Assembly: GCF_900103365.1 (NCBI RefSeq)
Contig: NZ_LT629703.1
Span: 6,682,501 to 6,746,500 of the forward strand
Source of the DNA: Afipia sp. GAS231
GTDB taxonomy: Bacteria > Pseudomonadota > Alphaproteobacteria > Rhizobiales > Xanthobacteraceae
Direction of reading: 5' to 3'
DNA length: 64,000 bases
The position numbers were made by a program, and so were the translations under genes. Below are positions 63,141 to 64,000 of the stretch, piece by piece (position 1 is the first letter of the stretch; each line of letters starts with the position of its first letter). The notes under the pieces are model-generated. The model searched no databases. It was not told where the DNA came from and worked only from the letters and a program-made list of their open reading frames with translations.

Positions 63141-63992
63141 ATGATTGAGCAGATCGGTATCGTCGGCGCGGGCACGATGGGCAACGGGATCGCGCAAGTC
63201 TGCGCGGCGGCGGGGTTGTCGGTGACCATGACCGATATTTCCGATGCCGCGCTGACGCGGGGCATGTCGGTCGTGACCGGCAGCCTGGAGCGGCTGGTCA
63301 ACAAGCAGAAGATGACCGACGCCGACCGGCAGGCGGCGCTGGCGCGCATCGCCACCACGACCGACAGCGCCAAACTCGCCAATTGCGATCTGGTGATCGA
63401 GGCCGCGACCGAGAACGAGGATCTGAAGATCAAGATTCTGAAGGATCTCTGCACCAAGCTGCGGCCCTCCGCGCTGCTCGCGACCAACACCTCTTCGATC
63501 TCGATCACCAAACTCGCCGCCGCCACCGACCGGCCGGATCGCTTCATCGGCATGCACTTCTTCAATCCGGTGCCGCTGATGGCGCTGCTGGAATTGATCC
63601 GGGGTTTTCAGACCTCCGACGACACTCACGCCAAGGCCGCCGAATTTGCCAAGCGCATCGGCAAAGTCGCGGTGACCGCAAAGAACAGCCCGGGCTTTGC
63701 GGTCAACCGCATCCTGTGCCCGATGATCAACGAGGCGATCTTCGCGCTGGCCGAAGGCATCGCCACCGCCGAGGATCTCGACGCCGGCATGAAGCTCGGC
63801 TGCAACCACCCGATCGGGCCGCTGGCGTTGGCCGACATGATCGGGCTCGACACCATGCTGTCGGTGATGGAAGTGTTTTACGAGGGCTTCAACGATCCGA
63901 AATACCGGCCCGCGCCGCTGCTGAAGGAAATGGTCGCCGCCGGCCATCTCGGCCGCAAGACCGGGCAGGGGTTTTACAGTTACGGGAAGTAA
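63141..63992 (+). CDS. 3-hydroxybutyryl-CoA dehydrogenase
   Basis: 283 residues. The Rossmann motif is IGIVGAGTMGNGIAQVCAAA. The catalytic histidine is in FIGMHFFNPVPLMALLELI, with the dyad glutamate just downstream. VTAKNSPGFAVNRILCPMIN and HLGRKTGQGFYSYG close the second domain. This is the Hbd/PaaH size class, oxidising (S)-3-hydroxyacyl-CoA with NAD for beta-oxidation or polyhydroxybutyrate metabolism. The gene is complete and ends 8 bases before the window edge. Confidence 0.93.
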   Translation: MIEQIGIVGAGTMGNGIAQVCAAAGLSVTMTDISDAALTRGMSVVTGSLERLVNKQKMTDADRQAALARIATTTDSAKLANCDLVIEAATENEDLKIKILKDLCTKLRPSALLATNTSSISITKLAAATDRPDRFIGMHFFNPVPLMALLELIRGFQTSDDTHAKAAEFAKRIGKVAVTAKNSPGFAVNRILCPMINEAIFALAEGIATAEDLDAGMKLGCNHPIGPLALADMIGLDTMLSVMEVFYEGFNDPKYRPAPLLKEMVAAGHLGRKTGQGFYSYGK

Positions 63993-64000
63993 CTTCGTAG

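Overview
The window looks like chromosomal DNA of a Bradyrhizobium-type alphaproteobacterium (Nitrobacteraceae). It is GC-rich. It carries the bradyrhizobial gene order fixL-fixJ-frrA-fixK2, a complete clade-I type nosRZDFYLX operon, twin-arginine TRAP binding proteins and dispersed palindromic repeats familiar from that genus. The FixL reading frame places the haem ligand at His200, Arg220 next to it and the phospho-acceptor at His291, the same numbering as B. diazoefficiens FixL. I saw no rRNA, tRNA or CRISPR array.

Layout. 0-3.7 kb: a broken-off hypothetical gene, then an enoyl-CoA hydratase/CoA-transferase pair bracketed by two HxlR regulators. 4.1-16 kb: a low-oxygen regulatory block with nnrS, a periplasmic copper chaperone fusion, a four-cysteine DUF6455-type protein, small conserved proteins, fixK2-frrA-fixJ-fixL, CBS and CBS-BON proteins, a release-factor-like protein, a small cytochrome c, an Fe-S FNR/FixK1-like regulator with an apparent frameshift, a 46-residue membrane microprotein and a ferritin-like protein. 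Eight perfect FixK/FNR boxes (TTG[A/C]-N6-[T/G]CAA) sit in the promoters of this block. 16.1-25.5 kb: nosRZDFYLX and a cytochrome c. 25.9-34.4 kb: housekeeping genes (dusA, retropepsin-like protease, DUF1289, membrane histidine kinase, 3-hydroxyisobutyrate dehydrogenase-like enzyme, VOC protein, Mrp ATPase, secreted phosphodiesterase).

34.4-52 kb is a TRAP transporter locus that looks interrupted. Two tandem dctP genes lie at 35.4-37.8 kb, but the dctQM membrane genes lie at 49.9-52.0 kb. Between them are a heavy-metal-type RND tripartite pump with its own two-component system, a decayed copy of the dctM 3' end, and a MocR/PaiB/DMT cassette. 52.4-58.7 kb is core metabolism (moaA, gph, an SDR, rpiA, DUF2059, gor).

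58.7-62.2 kb is a visibly AT-richer island carrying an AAA+ ATPase and a cytoplasmic subtilisin-like protease with overlapping frames. This matches the IetAS type of plasmid-stability/anti-phage module and is the best candidate for an accessory system here. The window ends with a 3-hydroxybutyryl-CoA dehydrogenase.

Functionally, the 4-25 kb block reads as one circuit: FixL senses oxygen, FixJ activates fixK2, and FixK2-type boxes switch on nnrS, nosR and a set of poorly characterised small proteins, while copper delivery (PCuAC fusion, NosL) and flavin delivery (NosX) support N2O reduction. No nir or nor genes are present in the window.
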